From Citrus sinensis (Eukaryota; Streptophyta; Magnoliopsida; Sapindales; Rutaceae): 64,000 nucleotides of DNA. Where the stretch lies: assembly GCF_022201045.2 (NCBI RefSeq), contig NC_068560.1, positions 36,481,001 through 36,545,000 on the forward strand, given 5' to 3'. Shown one piece after another: positions 48,686 through 60,775 of the stretch (positions are counted from its first letter, which is position 1; the number at the start of each line of letters is the position of its first letter). A program made the translations under genes and the position numbers. Below the pieces are notes generated by a model. It was given only the letters and a program-made list of their open reading frames with translations. It had not been told where the DNA came from and made no database searches.

Positions 48686-50625
48686 CTGCTAGTAAAACAA
48701 CATCATTTGGAAAACACGTGCCTATTTTGGTTTTATTAGTACCATACATTTGGTCTAAGTCTAACCCTCTGGGCTTCTACTGTTCTATAACTTACTAAAA
48801 ATAATTGCGAATAAACCAAGGGTAGTACGTTGGATAAAATTTTAAAAAACTGTCAATAATTACTTTTATTTCATTTTTACATGTGGAATTTTATATCTCA
48901 GCCCCTATAGTACTACTGATAATGACAAGATTATTTTGTGCGAATTATTTAGATTACAAACCCAAGTATCTTACGCATATAACAGTGATTTTATTAGTAG
49001 AAATTGATTCGAAAATTGAGTGCTACAATATTAGTACTAAGACATAATTTTCGTAGTCAAAGAATCATTATTGACTCGTGTATTTTATACCAGTATTAAG
49101 AACAATAAATTTATACGAGACACATTAGATAATGAAATTGTCTTAAATATATAGGTGTATTACTCTTATTAATCGAGATTGATTTCAAAGGTAAAAAGAT
49201 TAACTTAAACTTGTCATTGTAGCATTAATAACAAAAGAAATGTATGGTGTGATACATTAAACAATATAAGTGTCTTATACATACCTCAACATTCTTACAA
49301 GGAGAAGTTGATTTCAATTGTGAAAAAATTGATTATGAGTACTATTACCTAATTTTCATTAATAGTACGGGGGACTGTATTCTATATATGACTTACAAGG
49401 AGTATTTCATTTTTAATAGATAATACAACACCTAGGTCATAGGCTACCAGCCTAGGTTTGATAGACAATATAAAAGGAAAGGATTGTATTAATTTGCGGG
49501 ATTACTATTAATATTATAGCCCCATTGCTAATAAGTTTCGAATTACTTGTCAAATAATTAAATTTAATTCAAAGTTGTTAAGATAAATTATCTCGTGTAG
49601 GGGTGGGTAAAAAAATCCATGCGATTTTGGGTGGATTGATAAAATTCTTTCAACTGATCAAATGAGTAAATTTTTACCAACCTACAATATTTGCGAATTG
49701 GGTCGGGTATGAAAATTGTAATCCATCCCAGCCCATCCCGCAAACCCCCACAGTTAACGATTTGTTCAAATAATGATATTAAATTATGATATAGTATTAG
49801 ATTAAAATTAAAAACGTGGGTGATTAATGTTTAACGAGGCTTTGAACTTTTGGATTTGTTTTAGAATTTTATGTTAGTAGTGCTGTGGACTATGAATTAT
49901 TATTTTATTTTTAGTCATTTCAAGTATTTAATTAATTTTTAGCTTTTTTAATTTTAAAATATTACCCAAAAAAACTGAAAAAAAAAAAAGGTCTTTAGGA
50001 TGATACCAAACCAACTCAATGTGCACTTATGTAGTTTGGATTAGGTTGAGTTAAGTTTCTCTAAACCCGTGCCTTGTCGTGCCCATATTTAATTTACGGT
50101 TATCACTCAGTTGTAATAAAAAGGTTTTTATTTCAGAAATTATATTTTTGTTACTCTTTCAAATCTTGACACACGCAATCTTTGTAGATCGTTCCTCGAA
50201 ACGTAATTATCAATCATATCAACTAAGTAAAGTGGACCAAATGCAATTCAACTAGCTACCGACCAATTAAGTTGGTAATTAAGTTGTACGATTTTAACAG
50301 TAACGAGAAAGTGACATAAGCTATGACATCACGTATGTCGTTGCAGGTATATGTTTATTATCATTAGAACGACTGACTGAGCTGGTGTGCATATGTTAAA
50401 TCGTGATAGGCTAAATGAATGTAATCATAACAAGTTGAGATTCATTGATAAGGCAAACGTTAAGGATAGAGATATTTACAACTTAAGAATTCCCCATAAC
50501 AACAGACCTATCATCTACGCGTGTGTGAATTGTGTAGTGCTGTTTTGATGAGAAATTAAGGCTGTCGATTGCATTACTCTAATGCTTTTCAAATACAAAT
50601 ACACCAAATATTGCCCGGGAGCTCT
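48686..50625. other. Intergenic between the P450 copies
   Basis: AT-rich with no coding signature. At 49599 TAGGGGTGGGTAAAAAAATC resembles the end of another hAT-type element with GGGTCGGGT-like subterminal sequence to about 49740, but I found no matching right end. Copy B promoter is not here (it lies beyond 53462). Confidence 0.45.
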
Positions 50626-53462
50626 TCAACTATGAACCCTGCGAAAGAGGATTTGCGCACCATATTGAGGCTGCGTTGTTATGAACATCGTGGGAGCATG
50701 AACATAGGTTGGCGACAACACAAAAGTGTATAATCGGATGATAACAGCTAGAACAAGTTTTGCCTCAGCCATTGCTAAGTTTTGACCTACACAGATTTTG
50801 GGGCCCAAGCCAAATGGAAAATACGAGGCTAAGTGCTTTCGAGACTCGTTGAACCTCACCGGATTGAATTCATTTGCATTTTCTCCCCAGAGATCAGTGT
50901 CGTGATGCACAGCAGTCAATGCCAAATACAATTGTGTACCGGCAGGAACATCAATGTCTCCTAACTTTATCCTTTGAGATGTTTTCCGCATCAAATGTAC
51001 AGTTGGCGGGTAAAGTCGAAGTGTTTCGCTGAGTATCATGTTCACCTGTTGTCAAAATTTCAAGCAGTAATGCTTAAGAATGTCAGAGAGCTGGAAACTC
51101 TATACACTTCACTATTTTAGGCTCAGCATATAAGTTTCGAAATATTAAACTCACAAGCTTAAGGTCGCTTAGATTGTCTGCTACTGGTAGCTCATTGTCT
51201 CCGCAGACACGAGCCACTTCTTCCCGTGCCTTGATCTGCCATTCTTGATGCAATGCAAGAAGTACAAGTGCCCAAGTCAACACATTAGCAGTTGTTTCCT
51301 TTCCAGCGAAGTAAAAGGTCTTGCATTCATCTATAATTTCTTCCACCTCTAACTTCTCTTCTTGACCATCCTGATTTTTATACGATGACATAAAAAGACT
51401 AAGTAAATTTCTTGAATCTCCTCTTGATTTGGCATTTTTCTCAATCAGCATTCGAATTGATTTGCGAGCTTCTGACTCTAGTCTCCACCTTTCTCTGTTT
51501 TGCTTGGTAGGCAAGAACCTGTGTATATGAACACAATAAGCTCGGTCTAAGGAATCAAGAAAATAACTCCCACAACTCACCTAAAGCCTGGAAGGTAGAC
51601 ACTTCTTGCAGCTTGAGCGTACAGTTCCATTTGCTGTTCTTGTAACATAAAAATACGGTTGCCTTCTTCGAAACTGCTCCCGAAAGCTGTTCTGGAAATA
51701 ATGTCTGCAGAGAGGTCATGAAGTTGTTTATGAACATCAATCTCAAATTCATTTCTCCCTCCTCTTGTTTCCTCCCATTTCTCAAGCATCTGCTTACAAC
51801 TAGCCACAATTTCGGGAACCCAACCCTGATCAATACAAATTTGATGTTAGAAGCGCTTGGGCACACAGCATCTAGCGCGAAAATTTTGAATCAAATTAGC
51901 GTCAACATTTCTCTGCAACAAGGGTTAAACGTGAGATCTCCTAATTTCTTTACAATAAAGCTAAACACATGGTGACTTGTGTTTTAACAATTCATCAAAT
52001 GCAGAAGAGCGCTCAAAGCTTATTTTTGCACTAAATGGACCAAACCTCAATGCTGAATTGAATCTCTGTTTCATCCTAGAAAGCATTTTTTTTCCCTCTT
52101 AAAGTTGTAAATTGATTCATGTGTCGGCCTGAAAAGTTAAATATAACTGTGTTTCGTGTTTCATGTTAGTATTGTGCCATGTTAAGCTTTGAAAACATTT
52201 TATTATATATATATATATATATATATATAATCTTGAAATAATTCAAATTATTGAAATATCCCTCAATTCAATGGCTACGCAATTGTCATAAAATTAGTAT
52301 TTTAGGAATTTGTAATCTTTAAATAAAAAAAAAATGGTAAATTTGCATGTGTTCGAATTAACAGTTTATTATTCTTTGTGATATTGTGCTTAGAAACGTG
52401 AGCACAACTCAAATCTATTGAGATATCCCACACTATTTTACATGATTTTAAACATGTCAAGTTAGTATTGTGCTGGTGCCAGCACGATCTTATACCTCCG
52501 CATTGTACTTTTATTTGCTAAATTAAAATGAATGTAAAACAAATTTGGGAAAATTATCTTCAGTACCTAAATTTTTCTTTTTATATCCAACTAACCAGTG
52601 AGCTGTTAGAATATGTAAAAGAATTATGTTAAAGGCTAGTTTGCCCTTTGAATAATTTCAATTGGTGCTCTCATTACGTATTGATAAAACTCATAGGCGA
52701 TTAGAAAGCAAAAGAAAAAGAAATCAATTAAAAATCCTGTTTAAATTATTAATTTTTTACTTAAGAGTTTATGATGGCTAAAATGATGAAATTGGGTTTG
52801 TGAAGTGATTAATTGATACAAAATGTAAAACCTAAATGACGCAGAGCCATTGCCAGAATTCTTTAATCACCATAGGAACATGATAATTTCCAGACAAGTT
52901 TTGTGGTGATTGCGGGATTAAAGAGTTTACGAACTCTTAAAAAAAAAATTAGAGCGGAGTGTTGTGTTGTCACCTTAACTCGTTCCATGGTAAAGGCCTG
53001 GTTCGCGATCCTCCTGTGAACAGCCCATTTGTGGCCAGTAAGCCCAGTGAGTCCTTGCCCAAATAGCTGCTTAGACAAGGGAGTAAACCCTATCTTTTCA
53101 AATGCTCCACCCGTATGCATGAAGGCTTCCTTAATCATATCCGGGTCAGATATAGCAAGCCTGGGAGTTGACCCGAACCAGTAGAGAAAAGTTTTCCCGT
53201 ACACACGCGACCACCGGTGGTAAAACGGAGCCGTACGGTGAAGGATGTCGTGGTCAACGGGAGAGATTGGCTTTGACAGCGCTTCTATGTGCATACGGCT
53301 GATCTCGGTCGAGTTTCCTGTGATCAAACGGTAGCCAGGGCCACTTATGCCTTGTCTCTGAAAGTGGCGTTGGATTCGATGTGGGATCCATATCGATGAA
53401 TGAATAACTTTTAGAAGGGATATAATAAGAATGAAGATCACAGTTACAATAAGAAGATGCAT
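50626..53462 (-). CDS. Cytochrome P450, CYP72 clan, CYP749A-like (tandem copy B)
   Basis: Paralogue of the P450 at 41960-45656, same strand, intron positions and phases. Exons in gene order: 52974-53462, 51581-51825, 51155-51518, 50626-51045, giving 505 aa. The anchor is [19 protein letters not shown], without the poly-Leu expansion of copy A. Motifs are intact: [28 protein letters not shown] and haem loop [12 protein letters not shown] with the Cys at about 451. Differences from copy A cluster in likely substrate-contact stretches (for example RNVYIPGFR versus RSVYLPGFR, and the region after ETLRLYPP). Intron 1 has a (TA)n run at about 52205-52229. Both copies look functional. Confidence 0.9.
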
Positions 53463-55081
53463 GGTGAAATCTTAAAGTAATAGAGAGAGGGAGACGGCAA
53501 ATTATAGTGGTGGTTTTGTTCGATGATCATTTCAGAAAGCGTTGACAAATTAACTATTTTCTTAAGTTAAAGGCTTAAAGCTTTGATGCCCTTTGCTTGA
53601 ATTAATAATTAAAATAATTAATTATATAATCAGCTAACAATATATTTTAAAGTGTGTCATCGCTAATGTCATTCGACGTGTCGTGATTAGCAGAATGATT
53701 TTAAACTTAAAAAGGGTGCTGGGATTCGCGGGAAATCATTGGTTGAGTTGAACTGAAAAATAATTGAAATTAGTTAAATGGTTCATATTAAATAATGCAC
53801 CACTTGCTAAAAAGAGACGTCCATTGATAGGGCTCCGTTTAAACCTACGAAGTTGATCAGGGTAATGCATTCAACTTGGACCACTTAGCACAGTGTGTTC
53901 GCTATTCTAAGCTTAAACATATGAATCCCCCAACTAGATAATCAAGCGACAATTGATATTCATAAGTTGACTTCCAAAATCCATGCACATAAAAAAGTTG
54001 AGGGAGTAATAGTACCCATATTTGTTTGTTAAAGAGAATAGGGAAGCCATCGGTTAAGAAATGTGCGCATGCGTCTGTCTCCGTCTCAAGCTTAAGCAAC
54101 GATAATAAAGATGAAGAAAGTTCCTTGTAGCAGTAGCAGAGATGCGGGTTCTGGTCACCGCATTTTTTTCTGCATGGGGCGAGCTACACAGCTGGAGTCT
54201 AGACATGGGTCACGATCACGTTATTTTATGTTAGATTAAAATTCTGGGCTTTTCTTTTCATTTTCAATTGGGAGTTGATTTACTCCTCCACGTAATCACG
54301 CTATTAAATCCTTGCATATGATATCAGCTACTAGCCACGAGCCTATGATACCATCATGTACATTCATATAATGAGAGCCGTCAAAAAGAGTCAAGAAGCA
54401 ACAGCTGGGCACGAAGGCAGCGACTTACAACCGGGCATGGGCCCCACCGACATAAATGATCGGACCCACAAAAAGGAGACAAATATGTATTATTGCCAAC
54501 TCGCCACATTAAATACTTTTGACAGTTTGACCAAGGCCCGGATACCCAAGTAGCCAGATTTCACGTCCATTAGCCAATTACTAAATTCCAAAATGGTATC
54601 CATCCGAAGAATGAAAATCCAAACCTAACAACTAGAGATGTTTCTCTCGCGCACGCATTATACTCGAACACAGTTTAATAAAACAAAAGCATTAGCTGCA
54701 TACATAAGATTTTGATCCCTTATTCACGTGAATATTTCTTGGGAAAAAAAATTTTCAATTCCCAAACGGGAAAGTAAACATTTAAAACAACAACAAGATC
54801 AAATAAACTAAACAAACTAACATAATTACTTAACGTCATCTTATGTGCTTGCATTTGCTAACTAGTAATTAACTACAGAGGCACCTGTACACCCGCAGAT
54901 TATAACTTCATTTTGGTAAAAGAAGGGGCAACTAATTAACCAAAATGCAAATGAGAGATGTACAAAGGTCTTTAAACTCTATTACCTTCTCTGGCTTCTA
55001 TCTATCTGTATTTAAGAGGATAAAAAGACACAGCAGAAATGAGAAAAATAAAGCATCATGGAATATGGATGGTGAAGATCG
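53463..55081. other. Intergenic: P450 B promoter to IDD 3' end
   Basis: No gene signature. The right part (to about 54950) may hold IDD 3' UTR. The open frames at 53902-54099 and 54356-54553 have no recognisable content. Confidence 0.5.
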
Positions 55082-57464
55082 CTAGGGGAATGCTGCCCCA
55101 TTGGGCTTTCTTTCAGGGGCACCCTCCCATGGATCTCCAGGAGAACTTCCTCTTCGTCCTCCATATGATGCAGCTGATGGTCTAACATTGAAGCCGCCGT
55201 TGAAGGAAGTGAACAATGCTGAAAGTCCAGTAGTGGAAGCTCCATCAGCACCAATACCAAGACCAAGAAGATCAAGTGTAGTTGGCTTGCTTCCAAAGAG
55301 AGAAGATGGGTCCATCATGGCATCAGTGAAACCAGAATTCAGTCCAAGCCCAAGACCAGCTGCGGCTGAAGCAGAGTTGGTGTTTTCTTGCTGATTATCA
55401 GCTGAAGATGATGACATTGTCAAGCCAAGGCCACGAAGTAGTGACGGGCTCGATGATGATGCACCAATTTGAGCTGCTTTTTGAAGCAATGCAGTTGCTG
55501 ACATTGCCGGTTGTGGAGATGGAGCATAGTGAATATGAGATGGTTCAGGCTTAGAGAACAAGTTATTGCTTGAGAGGTAAAGAGACGGGGAGAGTGAAAG
55601 GGATGTTGGTTCAATGCCGGTGCTTGAGACAGAGATTTGATTGGAGAATGAGGAAGGTCCCGTTGCTTGAGTTGGTTGTGAGATTGCTGAAGATGAAAAT
55701 ACACTTGCAAAGACAGTGCTGGTAGAAGTGGAGGCGCTAGGAGTTGTAGCCACAGGCCTCGGCGGGGAATGGATCAATGGATTATCAGCAGGCACTTCTG
55801 TAAGCATATTCACCAAAACAAAGATTAGAAACTACAAGAAAACCAGTATTGAAAAGGGAAGGAAAAAAAAAAGGTATGAAATGATGAAAACTAGTGTTAC
55901 TAAAATAATGATCAAAAAGGAAAAACAGTAGAAAAGGGCTCATATTTTTTATGAACTTTTCAAAGCCATTGATAAAAGCAATGAATAACAAGTTGAACTG
56001 GAAAGCTCATGAGTAGTAAAAGCAGAAGCAATTCTATCACCCAAAAAAAAAAATATAAAAAATAAAAAGACAGAAGCAATTAATAATGGCGCCCTTTCTC
56101 TCAAGTCTCTAAATTTTATCGATCTTCGAGCTCATTGACTCCGCAATCCATTTCAGGACTGTTGCTTCACATTACATTCAGGACAAGTCTATCTTTTCTC
56201 TCTTTCTTCTTTACCGACCAAATTTGCTGCTTTCTCTAGCCCGATTAATATAAGTTGATTAAGACCAAGAGGCGACAAATAAAGAAAGCGTGAAAAATTA
56301 AAACCCAAGTCGATCAAGCACAAACAATAATGATTTTTTTTTTTTTGGAAGGAAACTCATAATAATAGAGAATTACAATTTTAATGTCATCAACTACAAA
56401 GAAAATCATAAATGATAAAGCTTTAAAGTTTAACTCCTCATCTTTCAAGATTAATTTCCTCACTTCGTCAGTTTGACTACTCTTACAACTAAGCCCATAA
56501 ATTGTCTTTTATAAGGCAACAATTAATTGGTACCTGAACTCTGAATTGACAGACCCGGGGATACTACGCCAGTTGACGGAGTCAACGGAGGTGGAGGTGG
56601 TGAAGAAACAACAGTCTTCGCATTGGGGTTCCCTTCAATCGCTGGGGTTCGCGTCCTCGCGCTCTCCTCCGCCAACGCATCACAAAACGCCCTGTGCGTT
56701 ATAAAACTATCCCTCCTTCACCAACAGAAGCAAACAAAAATGTCACCACCAGCAAAAACTAACAAAAGATAGATTAATTAATAATTAAAAAAATAAGTAT
56801 ACATATATAAAATCCTAAACCTGGAAAAGATGGTGCCACAATCGCATTTATACTCTCTTGTTCCACAAGTCTTCATATGAGCTTTCCAATCAGACTGGAC
56901 GGCGTATTTCTTTGAGCACCGTTCACACTTGTATTTTTTCTCGCCATGTTTTCTACTGAAATGCTTTTTGATACCAGTGAGGTCACCGAGAGCTCTAGCC
57001 GGGTTGTGATGCACACACGTGGATTCGGGGCACACGTACACTTTCTTACGAACTTCTTTGCTGTTTCGCTGCTTAAGTTTCCACGGCAAATTGTGGCCTC
57101 GTCGGTGAAGCTGCAGGTTCTGGTCGCGTTGAAACCCTTTGTTACAGATCTCACACACGAACCGGTTTGTGGCTAACAAAGTTTTCGGCGATAAAGCGAT
57201 AACCTCAGAATCTGGATCTGGAGAATCAACATAAAGCACCAAAAAGATAACTTCTTCAGTACTATATCCAAATATAAGCACCATAATTTCCGATTTTTTT
57301 TTTCAATTTCAGGTTTTGATAAAGTTACCTGGCATTCCAGGAAGGTTACGCCTTTTCTTCTGCGTTGGTGGAATCACCTGAATCTGGCTGCCAGGAGATG
57401 ATACACTAGCTTCTCCAGTAGCTGAAGCAACTGTCATTGCTGAAGAATTTACAATCTCCGTCAT
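55082..57464 (-). CDS. INDETERMINATE DOMAIN (IDD) C2H2 zinc-finger transcription factor
   Basis: Nuclear DNA-binding protein of the plant IDD/BIRD family; members bind AGACAA-type sites and act with DELLA or SCR/SHR proteins. Exons in gene order: 57329-57464, 56821-57217, 56534-56715, 55082-55797; phases agree and give 476 aa. The N-terminus has GEASVSSPGSQIQ and the nuclear-localisation stretch KKRRNLPGMP. The ID domain (about 60-200) has finger 1 CEICNKGFQRDQNLQLHRRGH, finger 2 CPESTC...HFSRKH, finger 3 CERCSKKYAVQSDWKAHMKTC and finger 4 CDCGTIFSRRDSFITHRAFC. The C-terminal half is Ser-rich with MSATALLQKAAQIG and TLDLLGLG, both family motifs. Odd points: HFSRKHGEKKYKC replaces the near-invariant HFCRKHGEKKWKC. 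The N-terminus resembles IDD2/IDD12-type proteins; the exact subgroup is unsure. Confidence 0.93.
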
Positions 57465-59497
57465 ATGTGTAGCCGTATCCTCTCAACTCTTGTCTTATTA
57501 TGGAGGCTATCTCAGCTCAAAGAAGACAATTAACTGCGATTTCGGTTTTTTTTTTTTTTTAAAAAAAAGAAGAAGCTAAGTTTACTAACCGGTAAAATTC
57601 TGACAGTTCCTACCTACCACTGAAAAAAATATTGACTGTTGAAATTATCTTTGAACACCTTCAAAATCTAAATTAAAGCTACTGTTCGGTTCTCTCTTTG
57701 AATGAAGCCAAATAAAACAGCGACTGAAACTCAGCTGGTGAGTCATGGTCGGAGCACGATGGACTCATTAGGGGGCGATGGCATTTCTAGAGAGTCAGAA
57801 GTGATGAGATTTTGTTTAGAGAAGAGAGAGAGTAGAAGAGAGATTTGAATTGGAGTGTTAGAAAGCAATTAAAAATAATAATAATAATAATAAATAGTGG
57901 CTACAGCGGCGCTGTTTAACCATGGTTAGTACAATTAACTATGGTTAGAGGAGTGGCCGAGCTCCAAGACTCTCCTCATGCTGGCTGCGTAAGCACATCG
58001 GACCGTACACGTGGCAAGACAAGCGAGTTGCTGACATTTGTCGGGGGAAGTCGGACTAGGCGGTGCTTGTCGTTTAGCTAAAAAGCTTTCAATATTTCTA
58101 TGGACTGCATATTTTTTTGTGTTCTTACATAACTCTTTATCTAAAAGACGAAGATACCCCTACCCCTACACGCCAATTTTAAAAATCAAATCTGGACAGT
58201 TTTGGCTTTTTCAGCACGCAAGACAACGAGTGTTTCCGTCACCAGCCACCAGGGGAGTAATCTGCTCCATCGTCTACTTAATGATCGTGTGTTCTGTTTA
58301 TAGATAATATTTTATGTCGTGTACTAGTATAATGCCATGAAACCGATAAGGACGAACAAGACAATGAAAACAAATCTTATAATTTGTCTTAACGGGAGTG
58401 GCTTTAACGTAATTTCATTCAAAACCTTGTCCAATATCACCAAGTTCATACAGCTGTCTTTTTTTTTCTCCTTTATATGGCATGTTCCTCGTCAAAGTAA
58501 CAATTATACCTTCATGTTGTTTTTTTCTGACCTTTTCTTTATTTGATTTCTTCCTCTTTGGGGGGTTTAAATTATAAGCTTCGTGTGCAAGAAACGTTGG
58601 GGAAACCAAATGTGGCCAGCTCAGTGGCAATTTCGCGAATAAAATGGTCTTGTTGGGCTATACTTTAGTAGTAAGTATTGATTGTATCTGTTTACGCTGT
58701 ACGTTACAGTACTGTTCATGCGCCAAATGGCCGGGGAGCCCTCCCGTGCTTGCAGGCACGTCCTTGACTCTTCAGGAGGAGCTCTGATATAATACATGAT
58801 AGTCCATTACCTTTGGATGATACTGCGGGTTTAAAAGTCAGCACCTAAAACGAATCCCAACCGTTCGATAAATCAGCTGCAACTGAAGATACTGAGTTCG
58901 ACTTTGCTATAAAATTCTCTTTTAAAAAGGCGAAGGCACTTTTGTCTTTTATGCAGAGAGGCCATATGCCAAACGGCAAAGGCCATCTTCTTTTCAAAAG
59001 CTAGCATGATCAGCAAACGCAGGGTGTTTTCGACCTTTCGATCAAAGACGCAGTAGCCTCCATCGTTCAGAATTTGACAATTGCCACCGTCTTCGGCAGT
59101 TGGATTCCACCAACTCGTTCGTTGTTTGCTGACGTGGACGGCCTAGATGAATTCTACCTTCAAATACTATTTTATTCGGTCACTTTTGCCAAACGGATGA
59201 CATCTCCTAGGTTAATAATAATCCACTAATCATTGAGGACAATACGAAATTGCATGTACAAAGCGTCGAGAACGAACACGAATGCCCTTTTACAGATGGT
59301 TTAGCCGTTTTATGTATTAGTAATAACATTACATTATTTTATTGCGCTTTGCACATAAGCTACGAGTCAAAATTTCTTTATTATTTTTCATCTTGCTTCA
59401 CCGGTGGTGTTCAGCTTTGACCAATATAACGAGCTTATAATATAATAACGGGTCTCTTTACTCCCGATGAGAAGCACGTGATGATGAACTTAAGATA
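57465..59497. other. IDD promoter region and intergenic
   Basis: The first about 400 bases look like IDD 5' UTR and promoter, with purine-rich and (AAT)n runs near 57800-57895. No coding signature beyond. Frames at 58038 and 58337 look like chance. Confidence 0.5.
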
Positions 59498-59761
59498 GGG
59501 TGCGTTTGGAATTGTGATTGGACAGTTATAGTTTAAAAATTATAATACTAAAGTGTTTGGTAAACACTTGGTGTTATAATTTATAAGTTATGTTGGTATA
59601 ATTTTTTACTTGTATAATAAAAAATATATTATATTTTTTATAATTTTATCAAAATTATTATTTAAAATTATTATTTATTATATATTACTAATTTTTATTT
59701 TATAATTACAGTTTTTTTTCTACAACAGCTAAGTTATAGTATTTCAATCCCAAACCCACCC
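59498..59761 (+). mobile_element. MITE of the GGGTGCGTTTGG family, copy 3
   Basis: A 264-bp element from GGGTGCGTTTGGAATTGTGA to CAATCCCAAACCCACCC, terminal inverted repeats with a few mismatches, flanked by ATA on both sides (59495-59497, 59762-59764). Size, ends and 3-bp duplication fit PIF/Harbinger-type MITEs, although ATA is not the usual TWA site. Confidence 0.7.
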
Positions 59762-60498
59762 ATAAGCGTATGTAAGATCTAATCTTTGTTGTGTTGACAG
59801 AAAAAAGTGGAGGGTGGCCGATTGATAGATGATGCTTAAACTAGGAAATGTGAATTCGGTCTAGTTTTGGTGCACATGGTGGATCTAGAGATTTGAACAA
59901 AGTCAAGGGCCAGGAGAATCAATAATGGTTTTGTGGTGTTCAAAGAAAGACGGTCCTTGTGTGGGAAAATGACGTGGCTTGAGAAAATGTGTTCTCTAAA
60001 AAGCAAGTAGAAAAGCATCAAATTGCTTTTTCACGATCAATTTTAAGCTAATACATCACTTTTCGGATAGGCGGAAGAGATTTCGTTTGGGTTCCGCCAA
60101 TAAAATACGCGAAATTAGGAAGGGGATTGGATAATTAATTATATCGTGTGTTGGGTGGATTAGATTACTATTTCCATGTGCTTATTACTCGGAGTTTTTT
60201 AGAATATTATCTTAAAACGCTACATTATTTCTTGCATTTTCATAATATGTCTGTCCGTACAAAGCATAATATGCGCCAATAAGCAAATATAGAGAATTTG
60301 GCAAATATCATCAACTCTCCGCGAACATTACCACTCTCCAAGGATGGATGAATGTGTTAATAAGTGAAAATATAGAACACGAACTGATAAATGATAAGCA
60401 CAAATAACTCGCAAATTTTTTCAACCATCCCGTAGTCGATGGATGGTTGGTGGCTCACTTCCTTAACTTAGGCACTTGCAAGTGTGAGATGAGACTTA
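59762..60498. other. Intergenic between two MITEs
   Basis: No gene or repeat recognised. Confidence 0.5.
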
Positions 60499-60772
60499 GG
60501 TCCCGTTTGGAATTAAAATATTGTACCTTTTAAGTTATAACTGCTGTAGAAAAAAAAATTATAATTATAAAATAAAAGTTAATAATATGTAGTAAATATA
60601 AATTTTAAATAATAATTTTCACAAAATTATTAAAGATATAATAGATTTTTCATTACACAAGTGAAAAATCATATCAACATAGCTTAAAAGATACAGCAGT
60701 TAGTGTTTACCAAACACTTTAGTGTTATAACTTTTAAGTTACAATTACCTAACCTCAATCTCAAACGCACCC
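60499..60772 (-). mobile_element. MITE of the GGGTGCGTTTGG family, copy 4 (reverse)
   Basis: A 274-bp element starting GGTCCCGTTTGGAATTAAAA and ending CTCAATCTCAAACGCACCC, flanked by TTA (60496-60498 and 60773-60775). Its interior is the reverse of copy 3 (compare ACTGCTGTAGAAAAAAAAAT here with the TTTTTTTTCTACAACAGCT of copy 3), so the two copies form a large inverted pair. Confidence 0.75.
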
Positions 60773-60775
60773 TTA

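Noticed and set aside
2212-53462. A biosynthetic gene cluster made of the UGT and the two P450s
   Set aside because: About 38 kb with seven unrelated housekeeping or signalling genes separates them, and no other pathway enzyme is nearby.
55101-55394. Forward frame over the IDD last exon
   Set aside because: Antisense shadow of the Ser/Gly-rich IDD C-terminus.
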